Assembly: GCF_002312815.1 (NCBI RefSeq)
Contig: NZ_NKQJ01000011.1
Location: 124,001 to 188,000 of the forward strand
Direction of reading: 5' to 3'
DNA length: 64,000 nt
From: Agaribacterium haliotis
GTDB taxonomy: Bacteria > Pseudomonadota > Gammaproteobacteria > Pseudomonadales > Cellvibrionaceae
Below, piece by piece: positions 41,854 through 50,112 of this stretch. Within the stretch, counting starts at the first letter, position 1; every line of letters starts with the position of its first letter. The position numbers and the translations under genes were made by a program. Under the pieces are notes generated by a model, which was not told the DNA's origin, made no database searches, and was given only the letters and a program-made list of their open reading frames with translations.

Positions 41854-42900
41854 TTATTTATTTAACGGCAACTGCATCAGGTAGTCATCGGCTGTTAGGT
41901 AGAGCATGCTTTCATCGGCATTCAGCTCGGCATTAGATGTCAGCTGGCCGGTAAAGACGCGCGCAAGTACCTTGCCCTGTTCATCAAATAACCAAACACC
42001 ACCGGGCCCGGTTGCAAATAAAACCCCGCTGCTGTGTAGCACCATGCCGTCGGGCAGGCCGTGATGTTCGCCATCTTTTAAATACGGCTTGGCATCGTGC
42101 AGCAGGCGCTTGTTGGCCAGGCGCCCGTCTTGTTGTACATCAAATGCATACCAAGCGGGTTTGTCGGCATCGGAAACGGCGACATAGAGCGTTTTTTCAT
42201 CGCGCGATAAAGCGATACCGTTGGGAAAGCTTAGGCTGTCATCAAGTAATAAAAGCTCGCCGTTAGTATCAATGCGGTAAACACCGCTGTAGCCCAGTTC
42301 GCTGACTCGGCCGTCGGCCGGGTTCAGGCCGTGGCCAGGGTCGGTGAAATACAGGTCGCCGTTGCTGTGAAATACCGCATCGTTGGGGCTGTTAAAGCGC
42401 TTGCCGTGATGGCGCGCGGCAAGGCTGCGATAGTTGGGTTTGGGGCTGTCGAGCGGAGCATCCATCACCGCCACTTGGCGCTGCCCCGTCTGCATTAAAA
42501 CCAGCTCGCCCTGTTCATTAAGCAGCAGGCCGTTGGAGCCGTAACCACTGAGTTCGGTGTTTTCTGTCCAGCCGGAATTGTCGAGGTAAACGCTGAGTTC
42601 GGCGCTGTCCGGCTTGTACTTCATCACCATGTTGCGGGGAATATCTGAAAACAATAAATAGTTGCCGTCTTCCACCCACAGAGGGCCTTCAGTCCATTCA
42701 AAATTACCGGCTAACACTTCTGCCGGGCGCTTGCTATCGATAAATTCGAGCGCGCGCTGGTCATAAATTTCGATATAGCCAACAGCACTGTTACCGGCCG
42801 TAGCTGTTGTCTTTGTAGTAGTGGCGCTCTGACAGGCCATCAAAGTCAAGGTTAAGGCGCCGGCAGCTAACTGTCGCAACGAAATAATCGAAAGCATCAT
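41854..42900 (-). CDS. SMP-30/gluconolactonase-like lipoprotein
   Basis: 348 aa from tandem ATG codons at 42900/42897; the ORF track upstream to 43125 is not a plausible leader. Signal with lipobox L-M-A-C. A six-bladed propeller: FEWTEGPLWVEDGNYLLFSDIP, SNGLLLNEQGELV, RFNSPNDAVFHSNGDLYFTDPGHG, SFPNGIALSRDEKTLYVA. The metal-binding Glu (EGP), Asn (SPNDA) and Asn/Asp (FPNGIA) typical of gluconolactonases are visible. A periplasmic sugar-lactone hydrolase is plausible; substrate unknown. Confidence 0.88.
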   Translation of the reverse strand: MMLSIISLRQLAAGALTLTLMACQSATTTKTTATAGNSAVGYIEIYDQRALEFIDSKRPAEVLAGNFEWTEGPLWVEDGNYLLFSDIPRNMVMKYKPDSAELSVYLDNSGWTENTELSGYGSNGLLLNEQGELVLMQTGQRQVAVMDAPLDSPKPNYRSLAARHHGKRFNSPNDAVFHSNGDLYFTDPGHGLNPADGRVSELGYSGVYRIDTNGELLLLDDSLSFPNGIALSRDEKTLYVAVSDADKPAWYAFDVQQDGRLANKRLLHDAKPYLKDGEHHGLPDGMVLHSSGVLFATGPGGVWLFDEQGKVLARVFTGQLTSNAELNADESMLYLTADDYLMQLPLNK

Positions 42901-43090
42901 AAGAGTACGGAAAAGCGAATGGGGCACCCATGCTAGGTGGCCTATCGTTAAAAGACAATGACTATTATTTACTTTGTGCTCAAGGCCACAGGCCTGTTTA
43001 AACCTGGCGCGCAAAAAATAAATTGGGCTTTGGGTATTTGCCTGGGCGGGCTTAGCTATCGTTCGGCAAACTAAGAGGTAAAAAAGAGGC

Positions 43091-43117
43091 AAAAAAAAGC
43101 CCGCACTAGGCGGGCTT
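43091..43117 (-). terminator. Rho-independent terminator of the second porin/PstS-like pair
   Basis: On the minus strand AAGCCCGC-CTAGT-GCGGGCTT is a perfect 8-bp stem followed by an uninterrupted T-run, 20 bp after the stop at 43137. Confidence 0.92.
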
Positions 43118-43136
43118 GGGAACAACTGACGTTGTA

Positions 43137-43571
43137 TTAAAACAGGTAGACAACATGCACGCTGTCGTCGACATTTACGTCTTCGATATAACCAATTGCT
43201 GAAGGGTTTTCAGCAACGGCTTTGAGCATGGCTGCATCGCCGTCGACAACCTTTGGCGGTTCACCTTGGCCGGTAAACATTTGTTTTGCCCAGTAGCTAC
43301 GAAGCTTCTGCGGGCTTTTCTTCAGTACAGTTTGATTAAATGCTGCACGCAACAAAGAATCTTCACCTTGGTCAAGCGGTACCGCTTTGCGGCCACTGGG
43401 GAAGGCTTTAGTTTTACCTAAAAAGATATGTGCAACATCATTGCGGTCGAGCGTATCGGTATTGCTTGGGTGCACAATTACTGCGATGCCCGCGTGGGCA
43501 CTAAAGGCAACCAAAGTAGCTAAGATAAGCAGGCTTCGGGTGGCACTTTTTATTACTTTATCTAGTTTCAT
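43137..43571 (-). CDS. Half-size PstS-like periplasmic protein, second copy
   Basis: 144 aa from the ATG at 43571 with AAGGTG upstream; a GTG at 43580 is in frame. Signal peptide to about AHAG. Shared blocks with the 9043 protein: HIFLGKTKAFPSGRKAVPLDQG, a Phe/Leu-rich helix, RSYWAKQMFTGQGEPP and NPSAIGYIED. These are the phosphate-loop-like and hinge segments of PBP-like proteins, but only one lobe exists. No ABC genes nearby. It follows the porin by 14 bp and ends at a terminator, so the two genes form a bicistronic unit. Confidence 0.8.
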   Translation of the reverse strand: MKLDKVIKSATRSLLILATLVAFSAHAGIAVIVHPSNTDTLDRNDVAHIFLGKTKAFPSGRKAVPLDQGEDSLLRAAFNQTVLKKSPQKLRSYWAKQMFTGQGEPPKVVDGDAAMLKAVAENPSAIGYIEDVNVDDSVHVVYLF

Positions 43572-43585
43572 TCCTGCCACCTTAT

Positions 43586-44866
43586 TTAGAAGATTACGTC
43601 AAAGCCCATGGAAAGTACGTCAACACCCTGAGTTTTGCCTTCGCTAGCGACAAACAGAGAGCCGCTGTCATCAGTACGTGCACTGTATTCAACTTTAAAG
43701 TCAGCACTTGGGTGGAAATCCCAGCGCAAGCCATAAGTCCACGTGCTTGCAGCAACATACAATTCATCGTTGTCGATTGGCTTGCCGTTGAGTGGGTTAA
43801 TAATTGCTAACTCCAGAGTGTTCTGTGAGTAGGTGATGTGCGGGGTAAAGTCACCAAAGATCCAACCGGCACTAATCATCGCTGAGTCGAGTGCGGTCAT
43901 ACCTCTGTCCCAGGTACGCGGGTCAACCGGGTTAATAACATCGGTGACTGGCGTAGTACTGAAGTAGGCGTCGTCGTCGTGGAAACCACCGGCAGTACCC
44001 TCGACCAGAGCAAAGAAGTTACCTAGAGTAAGGTGCGCAGAAAGTGAGCCGAAGTAGCCAGGTTGCTCATTGCTTTTATCTGTCAGAGTTCCCCTAACAT
44101 AGAAGTCACCCTGAACATAGGAGGCGCGAAGGCGAAGGTAGTCGTTACTCGCCTCAAGTAAACCGCCGGTCAGTGAGTCGGTTGAGGAGTCACCAAAGCG
44201 GCTCAGCGGGTTATATGCGGAGCCGGTGTAAATACGGCCCTGAGCTGACCATGAGCCAAAACTGGCGCGCTGGGTCAGGCTGACACCTTCAAAGGTGTTT
44301 TGCGTATTTGCATAAACGTCGATCGGTGGGCGAATCCAGTGGTAGGCATAACCTACGTCAAAGAAGTCACTGTAGTAATACAGCGGCAGGCGTTGACGAC
44401 CGGCTTGCAAAGTCGTGTTTGGCGTAAAGTCGTAAGTCAGATAAGCCGATTCGAGCTCTGCCTGGAAGTCTTTAGAGCCGCGGCCAGTCAGCTGGGCGGT
44501 AAAGCTTAACCCATTGTTCAGGTCGCTTTTGATCTGCAGGCCATAGTTGCTGTCTGGTGTGAAGCTAAGCTGATCAGAATAGGCCGCTTTGCGGTTAACT
44601 GAAGTGGTACTTGCGCCAGCTTGGTTGGTTGGGTCGAGGTCACCCTCACAGGTAGTGCCTGGCTCACCGACGGCTAGGCCAATATAGCCGGGGTCGGCAG
44701 CAAACATCGCTTTACAGCCGAAAGGCAGGGTTTCTTGGTTGAGGGCAATACCACCGACAACGGAGGCAAAACCATTAAAGGTCGTTTCTGCGGCTATTGC
44801 CGACAGAGAAGCACTGCTGATCGCAGCGCCAAGCAAAGTCTTTTGCAGAAGCTTCGGGCTCATCAT
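43586..44866 (-). CDS. Outer-membrane porin-like beta-barrel, second copy
   Basis: 426 aa from the ATG at 44866 (TTGGAAC upstream). Signal peptide ends near AIAAETTF. Beta-barrel pattern with aromatic girdles; LQAGRQRLPLYYYSDFFDVGYAY corresponds to the LGRFSQPFYM strand of the first porin. The C terminus ends in F-D-V-I-F. Cys pair in an N-terminal loop (GCKAMFA, TTCEGD) could form a disulfide. A promoter-like TTGATC-N16-TATTAT lies upstream. Ligand unknown; partner gene is PstS-like. Confidence 0.82.
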   Translation of the reverse strand: MMSPKLLQKTLLGAAISSASLSAIAAETTFNGFASVVGGIALNQETLPFGCKAMFAADPGYIGLAVGEPGTTCEGDLDPTNQAGASTTSVNRKAAYSDQLSFTPDSNYGLQIKSDLNNGLSFTAQLTGRGSKDFQAELESAYLTYDFTPNTTLQAGRQRLPLYYYSDFFDVGYAYHWIRPPIDVYANTQNTFEGVSLTQRASFGSWSAQGRIYTGSAYNPLSRFGDSSTDSLTGGLLEASNDYLRLRASYVQGDFYVRGTLTDKSNEQPGYFGSLSAHLTLGNFFALVEGTAGGFHDDDAYFSTTPVTDVINPVDPRTWDRGMTALDSAMISAGWIFGDFTPHITYSQNTLELAIINPLNGKPIDNDELYVAASTWTYGLRWDFHPSADFKVEYSARTDDSGSLFVASEGKTQGVDVLSMGFDVIF

Positions 44867-45216
44867 TTGTTCCAATTAAATTGATTTCCGTCCGCGTAAG
44901 CGGGGTCTAGCTTGGCCGAAGGGGCGAAATGCCGAAGATGATCCGTGTAGTAGGTGCCGAGGAGGGCTGCTTTGCTTCCTTACCAATACTTCAATGTATG
45001 GACAAGCGCGCGCATAATAACATTGGTTTAAAAATGATCAATAAAAATTTTTAGCGTCATTTCCGTAAATACTGCCATTTGAGTATAAAAATCAAACGTA
45101 TGTTTCTATTTGTGAATAAGCGCAAAAATTGGAACGGTTTATGTCTGTACAAAAAATAGTCTTGTGGTATTGTGCGCCACCTCAAGATCCATCCCATCAG
45201 CCCCCCGGAGACCTCG
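44867..45216. other. Divergent intergenic region, porin / coiled-coil gene
   Basis: About 350 bases of AT-rich DNA between divergent genes. It holds a minus-strand sigma-70-like promoter (listed) and the start region of the coiled-coil gene. No further gene or repeat was seen. Confidence 0.5.
45014..45041 (-). promoter_or_regulatory. Sigma-70-like promoter for the second porin operon
   Basis: On the minus strand TTGATC and TATTAT are separated by 16 bp, about 150 bp before the porin start. Good match to -35/-10 hexamers (4 of 6 and 5 of 6). Confidence 0.45.
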
Positions 45217-46068
45217 ATGTTGCGCCCACTGGCCAAGGCCCTGCCCCTTCTTTTTACTTTTTTTGCTGTTGTGCAAGCGCCTGCCGCTGTTGCACAGAGT
45301 GAAAAGGAACTGCAGAAATTAGAACGGAGTTTAGTTTCTAAGCGTGAACAGCAGCAGCAAAACAGCACTCGCCTGAAGCAGTTGAACAAACAACTGAGCG
45401 AGGCAGAAAAAAACCTAGAACGTGTAGAAACTCAGATGTTGCGCGTATTTGATTTGGCTGAGAAGGATGCTTCAGCAGAGAACGTCAAAGCTGCAACTGA
45501 TACCGCCGTGCTCTATAACCGTGCAAATGACCGTGTGCAAACGCTCGTTTCGGAGCGCGATCAGCTTAAAGCTGTGGAAGCGAAACTGGCGGTAGAGCTG
45601 CCAGTGCTCGATCAGCAGTACCGCTCAATGATGGCGAACTATCGCTCGGGAGCTAAAACAACGGTTAAGAAAAGCTCGGCATCCAAAGCCAGCAAAGCGA
45701 TGGTAAGCGGTCAGTGGCCCTACCTAAACGAGGGCTCTCAAGAACAAATTCAGTGGGCATCGTCGCGCCTCGCCGGTTTAGTTGGCCAAAAGGCGCTCGG
45801 CAATCAAGGTAAAGCGCCACTTAAAAAAGTTGAGTTAGTTGCTAAAGAGAGCTTCGGCAAAGTTGAAATGGACTACCTCGGCGACAAACTTTACACCGTT
45901 AAGGTCAAGGTTAAGGCTGGTCACCAGTTGTTTGAGCTGTTTAACAAAGAGCACTGGCACAGCATCCCGAAAGAGGATGACGGTGAGCTTTACCGCTTTG
46001 TGTTTGACGTAAATTCATTGAGTCAGCCAAAGCTGTTTGTATTTAAGGAAGCCCTGATCGAAGAGTAA
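45217..46068 (+). CDS. Exported coiled-coil protein of unknown function
   Basis: 283 aa from the ATG at 45217 (CGGAGACC upstream). Signal peptide to about AVAQSE. Residues 27-150 are heptad-rich coiled coil (ELQKLERSLVSKREQ, QLSEAEKNLERVETQ). The C-terminal 110 residues form a separate mixed domain (MDYLGDKLYTVKVKVK, LFELFNKEHWHSIP, YRFVFDVN). It is followed after 6 bp by the chalcone-isomerase-like/TonB fusion, so the two are probably co-expressed and may work as a periplasmic pair. Not recognised as a named family. Confidence 0.72.
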   Translation: MLRPLAKALPLLFTFFAVVQAPAAVAQSEKELQKLERSLVSKREQQQQNSTRLKQLNKQLSEAEKNLERVETQMLRVFDLAEKDASAENVKAATDTAVLYNRANDRVQTLVSERDQLKAVEAKLAVELPVLDQQYRSMMANYRSGAKTTVKKSSASKASKAMVSGQWPYLNEGSQEQIQWASSRLAGLVGQKALGNQGKAPLKKVELVAKESFGKVEMDYLGDKLYTVKVKVKAGHQLFELFNKEHWHSIPKEDDGELYRFVFDVNSLSQPKLFVFKEALIEE

Positions 46069-46074
46069 TAGAGC

Positions 46075-47421
46075 ATGTTAAGTTGTATGAATCGTCTATT
46101 GCTAATCGTTTTTAGCTTGCTTGCAGGCAGCGCCCACGCGGCAATGCTCAACGGCTTAAGTACTTACCAAAACTTGGGTAAAGATCAGTTTATCGCCGCG
46201 CTTTATACTGATGCGCCTGTGTCCGAGCCATCGTCACTGTTAAGCAGCGATGCCGCCGCACGAATGGAAATGCGTATAGTTGCACCGCGCATTACGCAGC
46301 GCCGTTTTATGTCGCGCCTGATTGAAAACTTAACGGTGAACAGCGAGGCGGCAGCCCTAAATGCCCAGGTTGAAGCCTTGGGCAACTTGGGTAAAAGCCT
46401 GAAGTCGTCTTTAAAAACCGGTGACCGGCTGGTTGTTGATTATCGCCCCGCCGAGGGCACGGTGATTAAATTAAACGGCACTGAGCTGTTGAGTTTGCGA
46501 TCGGATGAGTTTTTTCGCCTGTTGTTGGCGACCTGGGTTGGCGATGTGCCGCTGAGTTCAGATTTCCGTGCGGCCATGCTTGCAGCGGGAAATGTCGACG
46601 AAGTTTTGCTGGCTCGTTATCAGGGGGTGGCGCCAAGCGATGCCCGCAAAAGCGCCGTGGCCGCGTGGCAGCAACCGGCAGTAGAAAGTGTTGTTGAGGC
46701 GCAAACTGCGGCGCCGGCCAAAGCCGCAAGCGCAAGCGCAAGCTCAGCAGCTGCGGCCAAGCCTGTTGCCAAGCTTGCTTCAAGCAGTACTTCAGCGCTT
46801 GCCGCCAAGGTTGAAAGCAGCGATGCGGCTGTGAAAGCCAAGCCAGTTGTAAGCGCGCCGCCGAGCAGTGTTGAGACAAAAGCTCAGCCAGCTAAAACCG
46901 CGGCACCGGCTGCTGCAACAGCTACCAGTGCGGAAAAAATTGATCAGCTTTACACGGCGGATGACTCAAAAAGCCCAACACAGGAAGCGGTGGCAGCGCA
47001 AAGCGAAGCGGATACTCAGTTGGCAGAAGCCAAACCTGCAGAGCCGGCGCCCGTGCAAAGTGCAGAACTTGAAGCAGAGCAAGACGCAGACGACGATGTT
47101 GCCCTGGTGCTCGACGAGCGCACAATCAAGCTTCGCCAAGATTATTACCGCTCGCTTACAGAGCAGGTGCTGAAATATCAGACCTTGCCGCGCCAGGCGT
47201 TCCAGCGCCGAATTGAAGGTGAAGTTCGCTTAGAAGTAAGCATTGACCGCAGTGGTTATATCACCGATGTGAAAATCACCAAAGAAAGTGCTCACACGAT
47301 GTTTAATAAACAAGCGCTCAAGGCCGTTGAGAAAGCGTCGCCGTTCCCCGCGATACCCGAGGGTATTGTAGGCCGCGAGTTTAGCTTTTCTGTACCGCTA
47401 GCTTACGAGCTGCCCTATTAA
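46075..47421 (+). CDS. Fusion of chalcone-isomerase-like domain and C-terminal TonB domain
   Basis: 448 aa. Signal peptide to about residue 22. Residues 25-185 follow the bacterial chalcone isomerase-like pattern: YQNLGKDQFIAALYT, RMEMRIVAPRITQRRFMSR, DRLVVDYRPAEGTVIKLNGTEL and FFRLLLATWVGDVPLS. Residues about 190-340 are an Ala/Lys/Pro/Ser-rich linker. The last 95 residues are a TonB C-terminal domain (EVRLEVSIDRSGYITDVKI, KQALKAVEKASPFPAIP). There is no N-terminal membrane anchor other than the cleaved-looking signal, so classic ExbBD-driven action is unclear. I do not know this domain fusion from a characterised protein. Confidence 0.82.
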   Translation: MLSCMNRLLLIVFSLLAGSAHAAMLNGLSTYQNLGKDQFIAALYTDAPVSEPSSLLSSDAAARMEMRIVAPRITQRRFMSRLIENLTVNSEAAALNAQVEALGNLGKSLKSSLKTGDRLVVDYRPAEGTVIKLNGTELLSLRSDEFFRLLLATWVGDVPLSSDFRAAMLAAGNVDEVLLARYQGVAPSDARKSAVAAWQQPAVESVVEAQTAAPAKAASASASSAAAAKPVAKLASSSTSALAAKVESSDAAVKAKPVVSAPPSSVETKAQPAKTAAPAAATATSAEKIDQLYTADDSKSPTQEAVAAQSEADTQLAEAKPAEPAPVQSAELEAEQDADDDVALVLDERTIKLRQDYYRSLTEQVLKYQTLPRQAFQRRIEGEVRLEVSIDRSGYITDVKITKESAHTMFNKQALKAVEKASPFPAIPEGIVGREFSFSVPLAYELPY

Positions 47422-47571
47422 CGGTGTGCTATTTGCGCCAGCGACAGTGAGTGTTTAGCTGGCGCAAATCTGCTGCTTTTTTTTCAATAAACATAGGAGT
47501 ACTATTGCTTCGGCTAAGCTTGTTGTTGGTCGACAAGCTCTCTAGGAGGAGAGCGCGCTCAGGGGGTGAGC

Positions 47572-47745
47572 ATGAAGCAATGGATGCCTTTTTTTGCCAG
47601 TATTGCCGGTCTTTTTCGGCCGCCTTGGCTTTACTTTGTTCTTATCTTTATCGCCTTGTGTCTGTTATTAGGCGAGTTACTTTCCAGTTATCACACGCAG
47701 TATTTGTCTTTTGATATTAAAGCTAGTGCCGATGCTTTAGTTTAG
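47572..47745 (+). CDS. Small single-span membrane protein, 57 aa
   Basis: Short ORF: MKQWMPFFASIAGLFR, then a strongly hydrophobic segment WLYFVLIFIALCLLLGELL (about 19-37) and a polar tail ending DALV. AGGGGG lies just upstream of the ATG at 47572; an in-frame GTG at 47566 is possible. The reading frame alternates correctly with a positive-inside N terminus. It stands between the TonB-fusion gene and nagA, with no clear link to either. A competing 87-aa ORF in another frame lacks a ribosome site and reads like a shadow. Confidence 0.55.
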   Translation: MKQWMPFFASIAGLFRPPWLYFVLIFIALCLLLGELLSSYHTQYLSFDIKASADALV

Positions 47746-47900
47746 ATTCTGCGTGCGCCAGGCAAGCATGCCCGGCTAGCTTAGGGGTATGCCTGCCGGC
47801 TAAAAAAGCGGCGGCTTTCACATATCTTCTGTTCTTCGCCTTTACAGTGCAGTTGGATGCTGTAAATTGCGTGTTATTACACATTTATTTTGATTTCTTT

Positions 47901-49052
47901 ATGCTTCAAGCCCTGCTAAACGCTCGCATCCATCAGCGCAACGGAAGTTGGCTCGACGGCCCTGCGCTGTTGCTAAACGGCAAGCATATCGAAGCGCTTG
48001 TCGATTATTCAGCAATTCCAGCGGCGGCTAAACGCATCGATTTAGCCGGTAACTTTCTTGTTCCGGGCTTTTTTGATACGCAAGTGAATGGCGGTGCTGG
48101 TGTTTTATTTAATGACGAGCTAAGTAGCCCGGGCCTAAATAAAATAGCCGAAGCTCATTTGCGCTACGGTACAACGGCGATGTTGCCGACGCTTATTAGC
48201 GATGAGCTCAGCGCTGTTGCCAAGGCTATCGAAGCGGTTGAAGAAAATATGGCCGAGCAGCAGAGCTCTGTTGTCGGTATTCATTTAGAAGGCCCTTTTT
48301 TAAATAGTGAGCGCCGCGGTGTGCACAAGGCCGATTATTTTTGTGCGCTCAATGAAGGTTCAGTTGAACTGTGCAGCTCGTTAAGCACAGGCGCTACTTT
48401 AATTACCCTGGCCCCTGAAAAAAACAGCAGTGCATGCATAAGAGCGTTGGTTGAGCGCGGTGTGGTGGTCGCGGTCGGTCACAGCGCTGCGACCTACGAC
48501 CAGGTTTGCGATGCACTTGCATGTGGGGTATCGAGTTTTACTCATTTATTTAATGCGATGAGTCCACTGACAAGCCGCGAGCCCGGTGTGGTTGGCGCTG
48601 CTCTCGAGCACAAGCATGCCTGGGTTGGCATTATCGCCGATGGCCACCACGTACACGAAGCCGCTTTACGCCTGGCGCTGGCTTGTAAAAGCAAAGGCAA
48701 GGTCGTATTGGTCACGGATGCTATGCCAAGTGTCGGCGCTGAAGATAAGCACTTCAAACTATACGGCGAAGACATTTCCGTTGAGGCTGGGCGCTGCCTC
48801 ACAAAAAATGGAACCCTGGCCGGTTCCGATTTAGATATGCTCAGTGCAGTAAGATTCTGCGTAGATAAACTTCAGCTTGATTTGAGCGAAGCGATTAATA
48901 TGGCCAGTTTGTATCCGGCTGAAATGATGGCGCTCGATGACAAACTGGGTTCCATTGAGCCGGGCAAAGAGGCTTCACTGTTGGAGCTAAATAAAAACCT
49001 GGATTTGCAGCAGCTCTGGCTAAAAGGCCGGAGAACACGTTTTATTGTTTAG
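47901..49052 (+). CDS. nagA: N-acetylglucosamine-6-phosphate deacetylase
   Basis: 383 aa from the ATG at 47901; an upstream extension is hydrophobic and atypical. Removes acetate from GlcNAc-6-phosphate. Family motifs: PGFFDTQVNGGAGV, metal Glu in HLEGPFLNSERRGVH, His in VGHSAA and FTHLFNAMSP, catalytic Asp in LVTDAMPSVG, and LAGSDLDMLSAV. Complete. Followed by a GlcNAc kinase-like gene, giving the two first intracellular steps of GlcNAc use; no nagB is present in the window. Confidence 0.95.
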   Translation: MLQALLNARIHQRNGSWLDGPALLLNGKHIEALVDYSAIPAAAKRIDLAGNFLVPGFFDTQVNGGAGVLFNDELSSPGLNKIAEAHLRYGTTAMLPTLISDELSAVAKAIEAVEENMAEQQSSVVGIHLEGPFLNSERRGVHKADYFCALNEGSVELCSSLSTGATLITLAPEKNSSACIRALVERGVVVAVGHSAATYDQVCDALACGVSSFTHLFNAMSPLTSREPGVVGAALEHKHAWVGIIADGHHVHEAALRLALACKSKGKVVLVTDAMPSVGAEDKHFKLYGEDISVEAGRCLTKNGTLAGSDLDMLSAVRFCVDKLQLDLSEAINMASLYPAEMMALDDKLGSIEPGKEASLLELNKNLDLQQLWLKGRRTRFIV

Positions 49053-49150
49053 GGCCCAGAACTTTGGTCTTAATTCCGACAAGTGTGTTTGTTTGGTGGT
49101 TAAGGAGCTCGGTGCTTTTTGACTATCTGTTTTAGCAAAAGGAAAAGAAA

Positions 49151-50065
49151 ATGAGCTTAAACAAAGGTCCTTTTTTTGTTGGTGTCGATGGCGGTGGCAG
49201 CAAATGCCGGGCGATAGTTACCGATGCCAATAACAACGTGCTTGGCAGGGGCATTGCCGGGCCTGCCAATATTCATCAAAACTGGGATCAGGCGATCAAC
49301 GCCATTCACGATGCAGTGGATTTTGCCTGTGCAGAAGCCGAGTTGAGTGACCAGAGCCAATTGATTGTGGGCATGGGCTTGGCGGGCATGAATATGCCTC
49401 GAGCTGCTGAACAGATGAAAAGCTGGGTGCACCCGTGGCTGCATATGTTTGTGACCACGGATTTACATATTGCCTGCCTAGCGGCGCACGACGATCAAAA
49501 CGGTGCGGTGATTGTACTCGGTACCGGTTCGTGTGCTTTTTCCCTGAAGGATGGTCGCCAGCAGAGCTGGGGTGGTTATGGTTTCCCTTTTGGCGATCAG
49601 GCGAGTGGAGCCTGGTTTGGCATGCGTGCCATTCAGCAAGTTTTGTTGGCTTTAGATGGCCTGGCGCCGTCGGGGGAGCTGGTTGCGCGCGTTCAGCACA
49701 AACTCGGTGTGCACAGTGCAACGGAGTTGGCCGATCTTATGGGGGCGGCAAGGCAGAGCCATGTCGCTCTGTTGGCGCCACTGGTATTTGATGCTGCCGA
49801 TCACGGCGATGTTCAGGCCCTGGCACTATTGGACGAAGCGCAGGACTATGTAAAACGCTTGCTCGCTATACTGGAAAAAAATAATGCCTGTTCTGTTGCC
49901 CTGGTTGGCAGTGTTGCCGAGCGCTTGCGCAACTACTTAAGTATCGATCTGCAGCGCAAACTGCACAAATCAAAACTGGCACCCGAGTTTGGCGCTTTGA
50001 GTTATGCTCACGCCTGCATTGATGAGTTGCCGCAACTGCCGCGTTCAGGTTTTGCCGGCAATTAA
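49151..50065 (+). CDS. BadF/BadG/BcrA/BcrD-type ATPase, probable N-acetylglucosamine kinase
   Basis: 304 aa, ATG after AAAGGAAAAG. ASKHA fold: phosphate-1 loop VGVDGGGSKCRAIV, phosphate-2 loop IVLGTGSCAF and the adenosine-site GSVAERL. GGYGFPFGDQASGAWFG is typical of GlcNAc kinases of the GspK/NAGK type, as is the order after nagA. It would phosphorylate GlcNAc or glucosamine from chitin or murein turnover. No signal peptide. Confidence 0.9.
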   Translation: MSLNKGPFFVGVDGGGSKCRAIVTDANNNVLGRGIAGPANIHQNWDQAINAIHDAVDFACAEAELSDQSQLIVGMGLAGMNMPRAAEQMKSWVHPWLHMFVTTDLHIACLAAHDDQNGAVIVLGTGSCAFSLKDGRQQSWGGYGFPFGDQASGAWFGMRAIQQVLLALDGLAPSGELVARVQHKLGVHSATELADLMGAARQSHVALLAPLVFDAADHGDVQALALLDEAQDYVKRLLAILEKNNACSVALVGSVAERLRNYLSIDLQRKLHKSKLAPEFGALSYAHACIDELPQLPRSGFAGN

Positions 50066-50112
50066 GTGTGTGATTTTTACTTGTACAGATAAATAAAAAA
50101 TAAGAGAAGTAA

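Noticed and set aside
47451-47714. 87-aa plus-strand ORF after the TonB-fusion gene
   Set aside because: No ribosome site and no family pattern; an overlapping 57-aa frame has both a ribosome site and a coherent membrane helix.
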